Assembly (NCBI GenBank): GCA_018350325.1
Contig: JAEVLN010000003.1
Location: forward strand, 5,349,758 to 5,413,757
Length of the DNA: 64,000 nucleotides
Reading direction: 5' to 3'
DNA from: Globodera rostochiensis
Taxonomy: Eukaryota; Nematoda; Chromadorea; Rhabditida; Heteroderidae
Part shown: piece by piece, positions 49,401-58,597 of the stretch
How positions within the stretch are numbered: the first letter of the stretch is position 1
Layout: each line of letters opens with the position of its first letter
Notes under the pieces: generated by a model
Database searches by the model: none
Told to the model about the DNA's origin: nothing
What the model saw: only the letters and a program-made list of their open reading frames with translations
Program-made: the position numbers and the translations under genes

Positions 49401-51817
49401 AAATTTTCAGAAATTACTAAAATCAATTTTAGATGGGGTGCATTCTTGTCCAAATTACTCTCGCCGTCTGACTCTCTTTTTAGCACACTATTATCCAAAA
49501 AATAAAATTTTCAGAAAATTAAACTAAAACAATTTAGATGGGGTGCATTCTTGCCCAAATTACTCTTGCCGTCTGACTCTCTCTTTTTAGCACTATTTCT
49601 CCGAAAAATAAAATTTTCAGAAATTAAACTAAAATCAATTTTTAGATGGTGCAGTCTTGCCAAATTACTCTCGCCGTCTGACTCTCTCTTTTTAGTACAC
49701 TATTTCCCAAAAAATAAAATTTTCAGAAATTAAACTAAAACAATTTTTAGATGGGGTGCATTCTCCAAATTACTCTCGCCGTCTGACTCTCTCTTTTTAG
49801 TACACTATTTCATCCAAAAAATAATTTTCAGAAATTAAACTAAAACAATTTTAGATGGGGTGCATTCTTGTCCCAAATTACTTCGCCGTCTGACTCTCTC
49901 TTTTTAGTACACTATTTCTCCGAAAAAATAAAATTTCAAATTAAACTAAAACAATTTTTAGATGGGGTGCATTCTTGTCAAATTACTCTCGCCGTCACTC
50001 TCTCTTTTTAGTACACTATTTCATCCAAAAAATAAAATTTTCAGAAATTAAACTAACAATTTTTAGATGGGGTGCATTCTTGTCCAAATTACTCTTGCCT
50101 GTCTGACTCTCTTTTTAGTACACTATTTCTCCGAAAAATAAAATTTTCAGAAATTAAACTAAATCAATTTAGATGGGGTGCATTCTTGTGCAAATTACTC
50201 TCGCCGTCTGACTCTCTCTTTTTAGTACTATTTCTCTAAAAATAAATTTCAGAAATTAAACTAAAACAATTAGATGGGGTGCATTCTTGTCCAAATTACT
50301 CTTGCCGTCTGACTCTCTCTTTTTAGTACACTATTTCTCCGAAAAATAAAATTTTCAGAAATTAAACTAAAACAATTTTTAGATGGGGTGCATTCTTGTG
50401 CAAATTACTCTCGCCGTCTGACTCTCTCTTTTTAGTACCCTATTTCATCAAAAAATAAAATTTTCAGAAATTAATAAACTAAATCAATTTTTAGATGGGG
50501 TGCATTCTTGTCCAAATTACTCTCGCTCTGACTCTCTCTTTTTAGCACACTATTCTCCAAAAAATAAAATTTCAGAAATTAAACAAACAATTTTTAGATG
50601 GGGTGCATTCTTGTCCAAGTTACTCTTGCTGTCTGACTCTCTTTTTAGTACACTATTTACTCCGAAAAATAAAATTTTCAGAAATTAAACTAAATCAATT
50701 TAGATGGGGTGCATTCTTGTGCAAATTACTCTCGTCTGACTCTCTCTTTTTAGTACACTATTTCTTCTCTAAAAAATAAAATTTCTGAAATTAAACTAAA
50801 ACAATTTTTAGATGGGGTATTCTTGTCAAAATTACTCGTGCCGTCTTACCTCTTTTTAGTACACTATTTCTCCGAAAAATAAAATTTTCAGAAATTAAAC
50901 TAAATCAATTTTTAGATGGGGTGCATTCTTGTGCAAATTACTCTCGCCGTCTGACTCTCTCTTTTTAGTACACTATTTCATCAAAAAATAAAATTTTCAG
51001 AAATTAAACTAAAACAATTTTTAGATGGGGTGCATTCTTGTCCAAATTACTCTCCTCGTCTTCTGACTCTCTCTTTTTAGCACACTATTCTCCAAAAAAT
51101 AAAATTTTCAGAAATTACTAAAACAATTTTTAGATGGGGTGCATTCTTGTCCAAATTACTCTTGCCGTCTGACTCTCTTTTTATTACACTATTTCTCCGA
51201 AAAATAAAATTTTCAGAAATTAAACTAAATCATTTTAGATGGGCTGCATTCTTGTGCCAAATTACTCTCGCCGTCTGACTCTCTCTTTTAACACTATTTC
51301 ACCAAAAATAAAATTTTCAGAAATTAAACTAAAACAATTTTTAGATGGTGCATTCTTGTCCAAATTACTCTCGCCGTCTGACTCTCTCTTTTTAGTACAC
51401 TATTTCTAAAAAATAAAATTTCAGAAATTAAACTAAAACAATTTTTAGATGGGGTGCATTCTTGAAAATTACTCTTGCCGTCTGACTCTCTCTTTTAGTA
51501 CCCTATTTCATCAAAAAATAAATTTCAGAAATTAAACTAAATCAATTTTTAGATGGGGTGCATTCTTGTCCAAATTACTCGCCGTCTGACTCTCTCTTTT
51601 TAGCACACTAATCTCCAAAAAATAAAATTTTCAGAAATAACTAAAACAATTTTTAGATGGGGTGCATTCTTGTCCAAATTACTCTTGCCGTCTGACTCTC
51701 TTTTTATTACACTATTTCTCCGAAAAATAAAATTTTCAGAAATTAAACTAAATCTTTTAGATGGGCTGCATTCTTGTGCAAATTACTCTCGCCGTCTGAC
51801 TCTCTCTTTTTAACACT
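31429..51817. repeat. Sat3: 20-kb tandem satellite, ~109-bp monomer
   Basis: About 187 head-to-tail copies of a monomer with TTTTTAGATGGGGTGCATTC, CAAATTACTCTCGCCGTCTG and CTCTCTTTTTAGTACACTA. Subtypes alternate: TTTTTATTACACT or TTTTTAGTACACT, AAAATTTTCAG or AAATTTCAG. The centre (about 43.2-45.0 kb) is nearly uniform. Both edges carry variants rare in the centre (TGTGCAAATTACTC, AAATCAATTTTT, TTCTCCGAAAAAT). A deletion-bearing 237-bp pattern recurs at 41720 and 42891, 1171 bp apart, indicating higher-order structure. Small open frames on either strand are repeat translations. Confidence 0.97.
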
Positions 51818-52556
51818 CAATGCCTCGTCGACTAATTTGAATGCCTCGTCTACTAATTTGTAAAAAAAATTTTTGTATTTAACTTTTTGTGGCAACGCTC
51901 TTGCAAGGGAGGGTACTTGGTCCTACTCTTAAAGTAGCCAAATGCCTCGTTGGGTGAGCTGGGTTAAGCTGGGGTGAGCTGGGTGATGGGTGAGCTGGGT
52001 GAGCTGGTGAGCTGGGTGAAGCTGGGTGGAGCTGGGTGAAGCTGTGAAGCTGGGTGAGCTGGGTGAAGCTGGGTGAAGCTGGAGCTGGGTGGAGCTGGGT
52101 GAGCTGGGTGAGCTGGGTGGAGCTGGGTGAAGCTGGGTGAAGCTGGGTGAGCTGGGTGAAGCTGGGTGAAGCTGGGTGAAGCTGGGTGAGCTGGGTGAAG
52201 CTGGATGAGCTGGATGAGCTGGGTGAGCTGGGTGAGCTGGGTGAGCTGGGTGAAGCTGGGTGAAGCTGGGTGAAGCTGGGTGAAGCTGGGTGAAGCTGGG
52301 TGAGCTGGGTGAGCTGGGTGAGCTGGGTGAGCTGGGTGAGCTGGGTGAAGCTGGGTGAGCTGGGTGAGCTGGGTGAAGCTGGGTGGACCTGGGTGAGCTG
52401 GGTAAGCTGGGTGGATTTGATGAGCTGGGTGGATTTGGTGAGCTGGGTGAAGGGTACTTGGTCGAATAAGGTAGCCAAATGCCTGCCTCATCGGCTAATT
52501 TGTAAGAATTATTATTTTTATTTATTTTTTGTGGCAACGCTCTTGCAATACCAACC
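51818..52556. repeat. G-rich 9/10-bp minisatellite with duplicated flanks
   Basis: From about 51950 to 52450 there are roughly 50 units mixing GAGCTGGGT (9 bp) and GAAGCTGGGT (10 bp). A ~120-bp flank is present on both sides in direct orientation. It includes GGGTACTTGGTC, GTAGCCAAATGCCT, a CTAATTTGTA block and TTTGTGGCAACGCTCTTGCAA. GGG runs are separated by 6 or 7 bases throughout, which fits a loose G-quadruplex pattern. Because units lack stop codons, three overlapping minus-strand frames are open over 500 bp; they are not genes. Confidence 0.93.
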
Positions 52557-52641
52557 GAGGTTTTCAGTTTATGACCAGTGTTTCCTGTTCCAACTTTTTC
52601 CTGTTCTGTGCCAAGATTTCCAAAATCAAGTTCAATAACTA

Positions 52642-52740
52642 GGTGGTGCTTAAACCGTCAGTTTTGGTACCCGATTTTCGGTTAACCGGGATTTTGAAGA
52701 CCCGGTTTTCATAACCGTTTAACCGGTAATGACCAACCCC
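52642..52740. mobile_element. Possible 99-bp hAT-like MITE
   Basis: Flanked by ATAACTA on both sides (52635-52641, 52741-52747). Ends GGTGGTGCTTAAACCG and the inverted GGGGTTGGTCATTACCGG share only a loose match. The interior is rich in GGTTAACCGG-type motifs, like the other hAT-like termini. Confidence 0.45.
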
Positions 52741-52749
52741 ATAACTAAG

Positions 52750-53170
52750 GACAACAGCGAGCATGCGATAAATATAGTTTTTAAGAATTATTCAAAAAGC
52801 ATTTTGTCCCTGAATAAATAATCCTCTTACCCCCCATTTTCGTAGTAATTAAACGTCAATTCCTGTTCTTCCCGAACTTGTTTTCCATGCACAACAACAG
52901 TTACAGCAGCCTAAAAGTAACAGTTCCTGCCCGTCTGGGTATTTTTGAAAATATATATTATCTCCCACACCCCAGATCACCTAAATCATATACCAAGACT
53001 GCTCGGCCTCTAAAGCAAAATACGAAATAAAATTGCGCGGTTTAGGACTAAACCTCAATTGCTTAAGATCGCTTTGTTAAATTGTTGTTTCCGAGAAAAA
53101 AATTAATTTGTGAGATCTAGGTTTACATTTATTTTAAGAAATACTGGCACAAAAATATCACTTATAAATG
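52750..53170. other. Unannotated single-copy-looking DNA
   Basis: No recognisable repeat, RNA gene or convincing coding frame seen in this stretch. Confidence 0.4.
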
Positions 53171-53455
53171 GACAGAAATGAACCGGCAGGACGATTCGTT
53201 ACCTTTGCCAAACTTTTTCAACTTTTCCATTAACTTTTTTCTAGCTAACCAAATCAAATATTATTGGTATCATTCGAAAGCAGACACTGAAGAAGCTATT
53301 AGCAAGCAAAAGCTAATTTCGGCATTTTTAACGACTTTTTTGAACTTTTGCCCATTTCGACTTTTTTTTTATTAAGGATTGAACTTACCTTTGATCCATC
53401 TGTGCGCGAATGTGAAGGCGACGTTGTCAAGTTAGCCAATTTGGTTTTGTTCAGC

Positions 53456-53692
53456 TTAATCATTCCTATCGTCCGGCTGTGTTTTCGTTTTTAGTCCGTT
53501 TGCAATTATTCTGTAAGTGCCCACGAAATCTAAGACGGTGGAGACAGTAACGGAGTATTGAACCCCGGGCGGATCGAAGTACACTTTCAGATAAGCTCCA
53601 TCGACACTTTGGTGATGATGGACCAGATGAAGTAGCACAATTTGTGCATAAATAAACCAACAAACTTTGGCGCACAAAAATATTTTAGCCAT
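53456..53692 (-). CDS. Candidate small protein, unknown function
   Basis: A 78-codon ATG-started frame on the minus strand in apparently non-repetitive DNA. The first 25 residues are hydrophobic (MAKIFLCAKVCWFIYAQIV), resembling a signal peptide or anchor. A segment GAYLKVYFDPPGVQYSV then TVSTVLDFVGTYRII is plausible beta-rich sequence, and the end is polar. A GGTAAGT donor-like site lies about 65 bp beyond the stop in another frame (near 53387), so this may be one exon of a spliced or frameshifted gene. Plus-strand frames also cross the region. I recognise no family. Confidence 0.3.
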   Translation of the reverse strand: MAKIFLCAKVCWFIYAQIVLLHLVHHHQSVDGAYLKVYFDPPGVQYSVTVSTVLDFVGTYRIIANGLKTKTQPDDRND

Positions 53693-53699
53693 TTTCTTT

Positions 53700-54072
53700 A
53701 AAACCGAGGGAACATTAGTTAATCAATTAAACGTAATTTTTAGCTTAAGAGAAGTAAGAAGTCGGTTTTAGAATTGTCCAAAATTGGCCATTGGAGCCAG
53801 CGGTTAATGATTGTGACATGACAAAAAAATGATTTCACCAAAAATATGGCTTAATTTTAAATGTTCCAAATTAAGTTAAAATATTATAAAACACTTTATT
53901 CTTCATATTTCTGCATTGTTTTCACTTTTTGAGCAAGTCTGGACGAGAAAGAAAAAGATCGTATTTTTTATAGCATTTGTTAAAAAAATTGCAAAAATTT
54001 CGAAAAATTGCCGATTCGCATTTTCAAAAATTTTTGCGAATTCCGCTTTACTTCAGCTGGGGGCAGATGGGT
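53700..54072. other. AT-rich intergenic DNA
   Basis: No gene seen. The right part (about 54030-54050) contains TTTTTGCGAATTCCGCTTTA, the sequence that borders the GC-rich hairpin in other copies. Confidence 0.4.
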
Positions 54073-54096
54073 CGGCGGTGCCGATAGGGGCACGGA
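54073..54096. repeat. GC-rich dispersed hairpin (degenerate)
   Basis: CGGCGGTGCCGATAGGGGCA matches the family consensus on the left arm, with a damaged right arm. It follows GCGAATTCCGCTTTACTT, the usual neighbour. Confidence 0.6.
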
Positions 54097-54317
54097 CCCC
54101 AAAATGGCAAATGCTGCCATTATAAACCACCCTGGACCAATCACTACGATGAACAGAATGCGAATAAATATACCGGGCATTTTAAAATTTGTAATTATAG
54201 TGAAAAAAATTGAGTCGCATGTCTCTGTTTCTGTTTCCACACAGACGAAATTAAAAATTGCCCCATTGTCCTTTGTTGCACTTATTGATCATATAACATT
54301 TGTCATTTCCCACCATT

Positions 54318-54490
54318 ACATGCACTTTTTCCTCTTTTGGCATTTGCCCTCTTGCACTTTTTCCTCTTTTGGCATTTGCCCTCTTGCACTTTTTCCTCTT
54401 TTGGCATTTGCCCTCTTGCACTTTTTCCTCTTTTGGCATTTGCCCTCTTGCACTTTTTCCTCTTTTAGCATTTGCCCTCTTGCATTTTTC
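54318..54490. repeat. Minisatellite, ~32-bp unit
   Basis: About five copies of TGCACTTTTTCCTCTTTTGG followed by CATTTGCCCTCT. It ends directly at a sat3-like monomer. Open frames on both strands here come from the repeat. Confidence 0.93.
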
Positions 54491-54560
54491 CTAAACAATT
54501 TTTAGATGGGGTGCGTTTTTGTCCAAATTACTCTCGCCGTCTTACTCTCTATTTTAGAAA
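54491..54560 (+). repeat. Solitary sat3-like monomer
   Basis: CAATTTTTAGATGGGGTGCG to CTCTCTATTTTAG; one partial copy next to the 32-bp minisatellite. Confidence 0.75.
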
Positions 54561-54714
54561 GCCCCTTATGCTTTTTTAAATTCTAAAAACCAACACATGA
54601 ATATTGCATACTATCGGCAGAATTTCATGATCCGTTCTCATCTGCACATCTTCATATATTTCTAGAAAAGTTTAACTTGTTTTATTGCCAATATTTCATA
54701 CCTTTTGGTTATTT

Positions 54715-55003
54715 AAACTAAAACAATTTTTAGATGGGGTGCGTTGATGTCCAAATTACACTCTCCGCCTGACTCTCTCTTTTTAGCACACTATTTATTC
54801 AAAAATAAAATGTTCAGGTTAAGATTTGCTTAACTATTTGATATGTTTGGTATTTCTTAATTAAATAAATTAGACAATCTATGCTGCTCCTCCGCACCCA
54901 ATTGTTTTTTTTTATTCTTAAAATTTTATTTTTTGAAGAAATAGTGTGCTAAAAGAGAGAGGCAGACGGCGAGAGTAATTTGGATATCAACGCACCCAAA
55001 AAT
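54715..55003. repeat. Head-to-head inverted pair of sat3-like monomers
   Basis: A plus-strand monomer (54715-54810: GATGGGGTGCGTTGATGTCC) faces a minus-strand one (54910-55003, ending GGATATCAACGCACCC). The spacer is about 100 bp. Same architecture as 14765-15205. Confidence 0.65.
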
Positions 55004-55084
55004 AAGATTTTGCTGGAATTTTGCTGGCAAAAATAAGGACACTTTACAAAATGTTCCAAAATGCAGTAAATCTTTATTTTAAAC

Positions 55085-55300
55085 CCTACCTGTAAATAAA
55101 TAATCGGACAAATGACAAATAAAGTGAAGAAAAGTCTATCGAATGATTGTAGTGAGAAAAGTGTGAGTGTGGGAGAGGGAGTAAAAAATTTGGATTTATG
55201 GACGATGGATCGATGAGGGTAGACACAAAAATCGATAACATTTAATGGATCGCCTGACGAGACAGAGAAGAGAAAACTATTCGGCACATTTGTGCAATCA
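55085..55300. repeat. Dispersed repeat, second copy
   Basis: CCCTACCTGTAAATAAATAA through GGTAGACACAAAAATCGATA and CGCCTGACGAGACAGAG. Matches 60547-60690 and partly 14630-14760. Confidence 0.6.
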
Positions 55301-55590
55301 ATAAATACAAGTGCAAGTCCCGCCACTACCGTCCCTGTTGAAAAAGAGATTCGGGGGCGTAGAATCCAAATTTGTTCTCCGTTTCGACAAATTCCGAACC
55401 CCGTTTCTGATGATTTCACTAAAATATCACTTTCCCACTGAATCACCCACCCACCCCCAATAATTCCTTCCATTCACTGATCGATTGGACAGACCGCCGG
55501 GGAATCGCGGCGTTTGGTTGTGTGGGCAGTCCGCCGCCGTTCATTCATTTCATTTCTATTCAAAGTTGCCCCCGAATAATGATTTTTAAT

Positions 55591-55745
55591 TAGGGTTGAG
55601 CGGGACCGGAACTTTTGGGAAAAACCGGGACCGGGACTTCCCGGGACCAGAAAAACCGGGACCGGGACTTACCGGGACCAGAAAAACCGGGACCGGGACC
55701 AAGATTTTCAACCGGGACCGGGACTAACCGGGACTTTTCAAGGGA
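55591..55745. mobile_element. hAT-like left terminus with GGGACCGGGAC motifs
   Basis: Starts TAGGGTTGAGCGGGACCGG, then ACCGGGACCGGGACTT repeated about seven times. No matching right end with a target duplication was found. Confidence 0.45.
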
Positions 55746-55940
55746 AATTTTTTTTTTGTAATGTTCAATGGTAAAACAAAAATTTTTTTTGTTATTCAAA
55801 ATATTTTCCTCATTGTCTTTAACTTCAATTTTATCATCATCATTCTTTTTTTTTTGAGATTCTGCTTTACTTTTAGGGAGGGTGGGGTTGCTTCGGAATT
55901 TCAGAGAAAAAAACTGGTTTAAGTAAGAATGGAGGATGTC

Positions 55941-56243
55941 CGGCGGTGCCAACAGGCGCCGCCGGAGAAATTTTACAAAAATTGGCAATCTTTGTTAAGG
56001 AAATTGAAGCAAAAATTCAAAGACGTGATGAATTTATTTCAAAAATTCTTGTATATATTCTTTTTTGCGCGCATTTTTAATTAAAATATTAGAATATTTA
56101 TTTAAAAAATCCTATTAATGAGGGAATGCCTATATTTGAGTAGAGGGGAAAAAAACCAATAAATAAGTACTTGCACTCAACCGGGTTCGAACCCAACACA
56201 TAAAATAAGACTCACCAAAAAGAGAAACCACTAGGCCATCGGA
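55941..56243 (-). mobile_element. tRNA-headed SINE-like repeat with GC hairpin
   Basis: Minus strand: tRNA-like head near 56243-56171 (GATGGCCTAGTGGTTTCTC as box A, GGGTTCGAACCC as box B), A/T-rich body, then the GC palindrome at 55941-55965 (CGGCGGTGCC, AACA loop, GGCGCCGCCG). The foldback element 56247-56627 borders the head. Confidence 0.62.
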
Positions 56244-56246
56244 GTA

Positions 56247-56627
56247 GGGGTCATTAGCGTCTGGCCACTAGCGTCTCAGGGACGTTTGGCAGCTCATAAC
56301 TTTTTTCAAGACTGACCAATCTTCATAATCTTTATATTATTCGAAAGCTCTAAATGATTAGAAGATATATGTCAGCAACAACGAGCCGCTTCGATGCACT
56401 ATTAAAAAGTTATAGATGAAAAGGTGTAAAAATCGGACTTTTTCATTGGTTTCTGGTCATAACTTTGTTCAACTTTATCCAATGCTTTTCGAATGCTTAT
56501 AAATAGCTTCGTCTTATTACGGCCTTTCGAATGATATAAAGATTATAAAGATTGGTCAGTCTTGAAAAAAGTTATGAGCTGCCAAACGTCCCTGAGACGC
56601 TAGTGGCCAGACGCTAATGGCCCGCTT
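56247..56627. mobile_element. Foldback element with ~100-bp arms
   Basis: Left arm 56247-56350 (CATTAGCGTCTGGCCACTAG, CAGGGACGTTTGGCAGC, GACTGACCAATCTT) is the reverse complement of 56518-56623. The loop is about 170 bp and carries an imperfect internal repeat (TTCGAATG). The motif GGCCATCG lies outside both arms (56236 and 56631 areas), a possible target duplication, but not abutting. No coding capacity. Confidence 0.8.
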
Positions 56628-56696
56628 CGAGGCCATCGACCTATTTGGAAGAGATAAATAAAAATGGTTGAAATTCTCGCTCGATGATGCCATCAT

Positions 56697-56800
56697 TAGG
56701 GGTGTAAATTTAGTCCCGGTCCCGGCGGGACCAAAAAACCGGGACCGGGACTTTCAGTTTTCAAAAAGTCCCGACCGGGACCGGGATCCGAATCTGAACT
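56697..56800. mobile_element. hAT-like left terminus with CCCGGTCCCGG motifs
   Basis: Starts TAGGGGTGTAAATTTAGTCC, then GGGACCGGGACTTT repeats. The right end is not identifiable. Confidence 0.4.
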
Positions 56801-56920
56801 CTATCCGACCGATTTCTAACCTTTTCTTAGACCCTAACCTATAGCCTATTACCCAATTCCGGTATTAAACTATTAGTCATGAAACGATAAACAAACAAAA
56901 GACCGATGCACAAAATATGT

Positions 56921-57048
56921 GTGAATTTGATGAAATTTTAGATTGGGTCCAGTTTCATCAACTGTGGGCGGGCATCTTATGTACATACACTTAAATGAGG
57001 TAGGTAGGTACTTGAAACTGGACCCAATCTAAATTTCATGAAATTCAT
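56921..57048. mobile_element. Small inverted-repeat element, ~40-bp arms
   Basis: TTTAGATTGGGTCCAGTTTC faces GAAACTGGACCCAATCTAAA with about 50 bp between. Arms extend imperfectly through GATGAAAT/ATTTCATG. Confidence 0.75.
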
Positions 57049-57141
57049 ACATTTTTTGTCCAGGCATAATTATTATTAATTTTTCAGTTTTTAGCTGATT
57101 GGAAACATAAAAATCAAATTATTTTTGTCAACAAAAAACAA

Positions 57142-57186
57142 ATGTCGGACAAATCCGAAGAAAGTCGAGAAACGGCTGAAGGAAAT
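57142..57186 (+). pseudogene. Gene-family first-exon fragment
   Basis: ATGTCGGACAAATCCGAAG, with one extra A compared with the family start, then GAAACGGCTGAAGGAAAT. The donor is mutated (ATGAGT instead of GTGAGT). A hAT-like end (CAGGGGTGC) begins 12 bp downstream. Confidence 0.7.
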
Positions 57187-57198
57187 ATGAGTTTTTTA

Positions 57199-58120
57199 CA
57201 GGGGTGCTCACGGTTAACAATTTTCGTAACCGTAACCGCCCGTCCTCAAACACTCGTAACCGTTAACCGCCCGTAACCGCCCGTCCTCAAAATTTCATAA
57301 CCGTTAACCGCCCGTCCTCAAAATCTCATAACCGTTAACCGCCCGCGGTTATCCGCGGTTAACCGCATTATTTAAAATCAATAAAGTTTTCCAGATTTCG
57401 AAAAATCGATATCTCAAAACTAATTTTTTCCGATCGTGATGTGGCGTCTTTTTAAAATTAAATCAAAATTGATGTGTATTGAACTTAACAAGTGATTTTT
57501 ATCAGATTTTGTCAATGAATAAAATTTTTAAATCTCTTTCTAACACTTTCATGATTAAAATCTAACAAAGCGCGACCGATCAGAGTAATATTTTCTGTTT
57601 TTTGCGCATTAGTTTCCTAAAATATTTTTAAGAGAAGAGGGAGTGGGGGTTCGGCGGTCGATAGGCGCCGCCGAGGGAAAAAAAAAAATCGAATATCTAA
57701 CGCCTTATGCTGAGAAATCGTCCAAATTTTAGGTAATTGATTTCTAAAATGCACTAATTATTTATGTAAATACTGAATTTTACTTTTTATATATAAAATT
57801 TTTGCAAAAAATTGAAAGAATACTAAAAAGACGATATTAAAATATAAATAAAAATAATTACAGCGGAAGGGGCTAGAACCTAGACCAAATAATCAGTCTA
57901 AGAGTTCACCACTGAGCCACTGGACAGATAGGTGCGTTTGGTGAAATGAATAAAGAAGAAATTTGAAGTCAAATCGTCTCAATCCTTAGAATTCAAAACA
58001 ACGGATGCGACGGTTAACCGCGGTTTTAGTGGTCATAACCGTTAACCGACCGTAACCGCGATGCTTTAAAATTCCATAACCGTTAACCGTCCGTAACCGC
58101 CAGCCTCATATCTCATCCCC
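57199..58120. mobile_element. Probable hAT-like element with TAACCGTTAACCG motifs
   Basis: The left end is CAGGGGTGCTCACGGTTAAC. Both ends are dense in CCGTTAACCGCCCG motifs (57210-57370 and 58010-58110). The right boundary is degenerate (CTCATCCCCGG) and the flanking 8 bp do not match. It contains a SINE-like repeat (57652-57932). Confidence 0.5.
57652..57932 (-). mobile_element. tRNA-headed SINE-like repeat with GC hairpin
   Basis: Minus strand: head near 57932-57865 (AGTGGCTCAGTGGTGAACTC as box A, AGGTTCTAGCCCC as box B), an A/T body, and the GC palindrome at 57652-57673 with a shortened left arm. It lies inside the 57.2-58.1 kb hAT-like element. Confidence 0.6.
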
Positions 58121-58169
58121 GGAGGGTATTCTGCAAAAAATAACATTAAGAACCCTAGGGTGTTCTATC

Positions 58170-58307
58170 TAGTGTTCGGCAAATGAGGTTTTTTGGTGAA
58201 AAAATCCCGAAATTTCTTCGGTCGGTATACCGAATCGGTAATACCGAAAAAAATACCCCGGTAATACCGAAAATTACCGCGGTAATACCGTACCGTGCCG
58301 AACACTA
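58170..58307. mobile_element. 138-bp hAT-like MITE
   Basis: 12-bp terminal inverted repeats TAGTGTTCGGCA are flanked by GTTCTATC (58162-58169) and GTTCTATG (58308-58315), an 8-bp duplication with one mismatch. Inside are repeated GGTAATACCG palindromes. Too short to encode protein. Confidence 0.82.
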
Positions 58308-58439
58308 GTTCTATGCACCCACCAAATTTATTCCGAAATGCCACGGCACCTGAAAATGCAAGCACTTATATATTTATTGTTTCCTCTGCACATTCTCTTC
58401 CCCAAAATAATAAAATAAATCTTCAAATATTTCCGGTAA

Positions 58440-58534
58440 AATTATAAATTATGCGAGAGGGAATTTTAAAAAGAACGGGAACGGGACTCCCGCACTTTCC
58501 CCACGGGAAACACCACGTTCCCGCCGACCTCTAA
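58440..58534. mobile_element. hAT-like right terminus with GGAACGGGA motifs
   Basis: Ends GTTCCCGCCGACCTCTA; its reverse complement begins TAGAGGTCGGCGGGAACG. It lies 3' of the gene-family locus. The left end is unclear. Confidence 0.35.
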
Positions 58535-58597
58535 TTTTGATAACATAAATGAGGAAAAATAGTTAGAAGAATTCGCATTTGGATAATAAAACATTTA

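Noticed and set aside
35046..50688. Many 60-84-codon frames with HSCPNYSRRLTLSF
   Set aside because: Translation of sat3 monomers; no start context, and identical at DNA level rather than protein level.
31429..51817. CRISPR-like array
   Set aside because: Monomers are directly adjacent with no unique spacers, and the window is eukaryotic.
51879..52537. Three overlapping minus-strand open frames of 175-202 codons, rich in Pro, Ser, Gln and Leu
   Set aside because: They read the 9/10-bp minisatellite, which has no stop codon in any of three frames. Overlap of all frames shows this is compositional.
54008..54505. 165-codon plus-strand frame ending in repeated FFLFWHLPSCT
   Set aside because: It starts in a GC hairpin repeat and ends in the 32-bp minisatellite; two unrelated repeats are fused.
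54949..55473. 174-codon minus-strand frame
   Set aside because: It runs through a dispersed repeat into a sat3-like monomer and lacks a recognisable domain. Chance open frame.
57199..58120. Full hAT element with proven boundaries
   Set aside because: Motif clusters lie at both ends but no matching 8-bp duplication was found, so only a probable element is listed.
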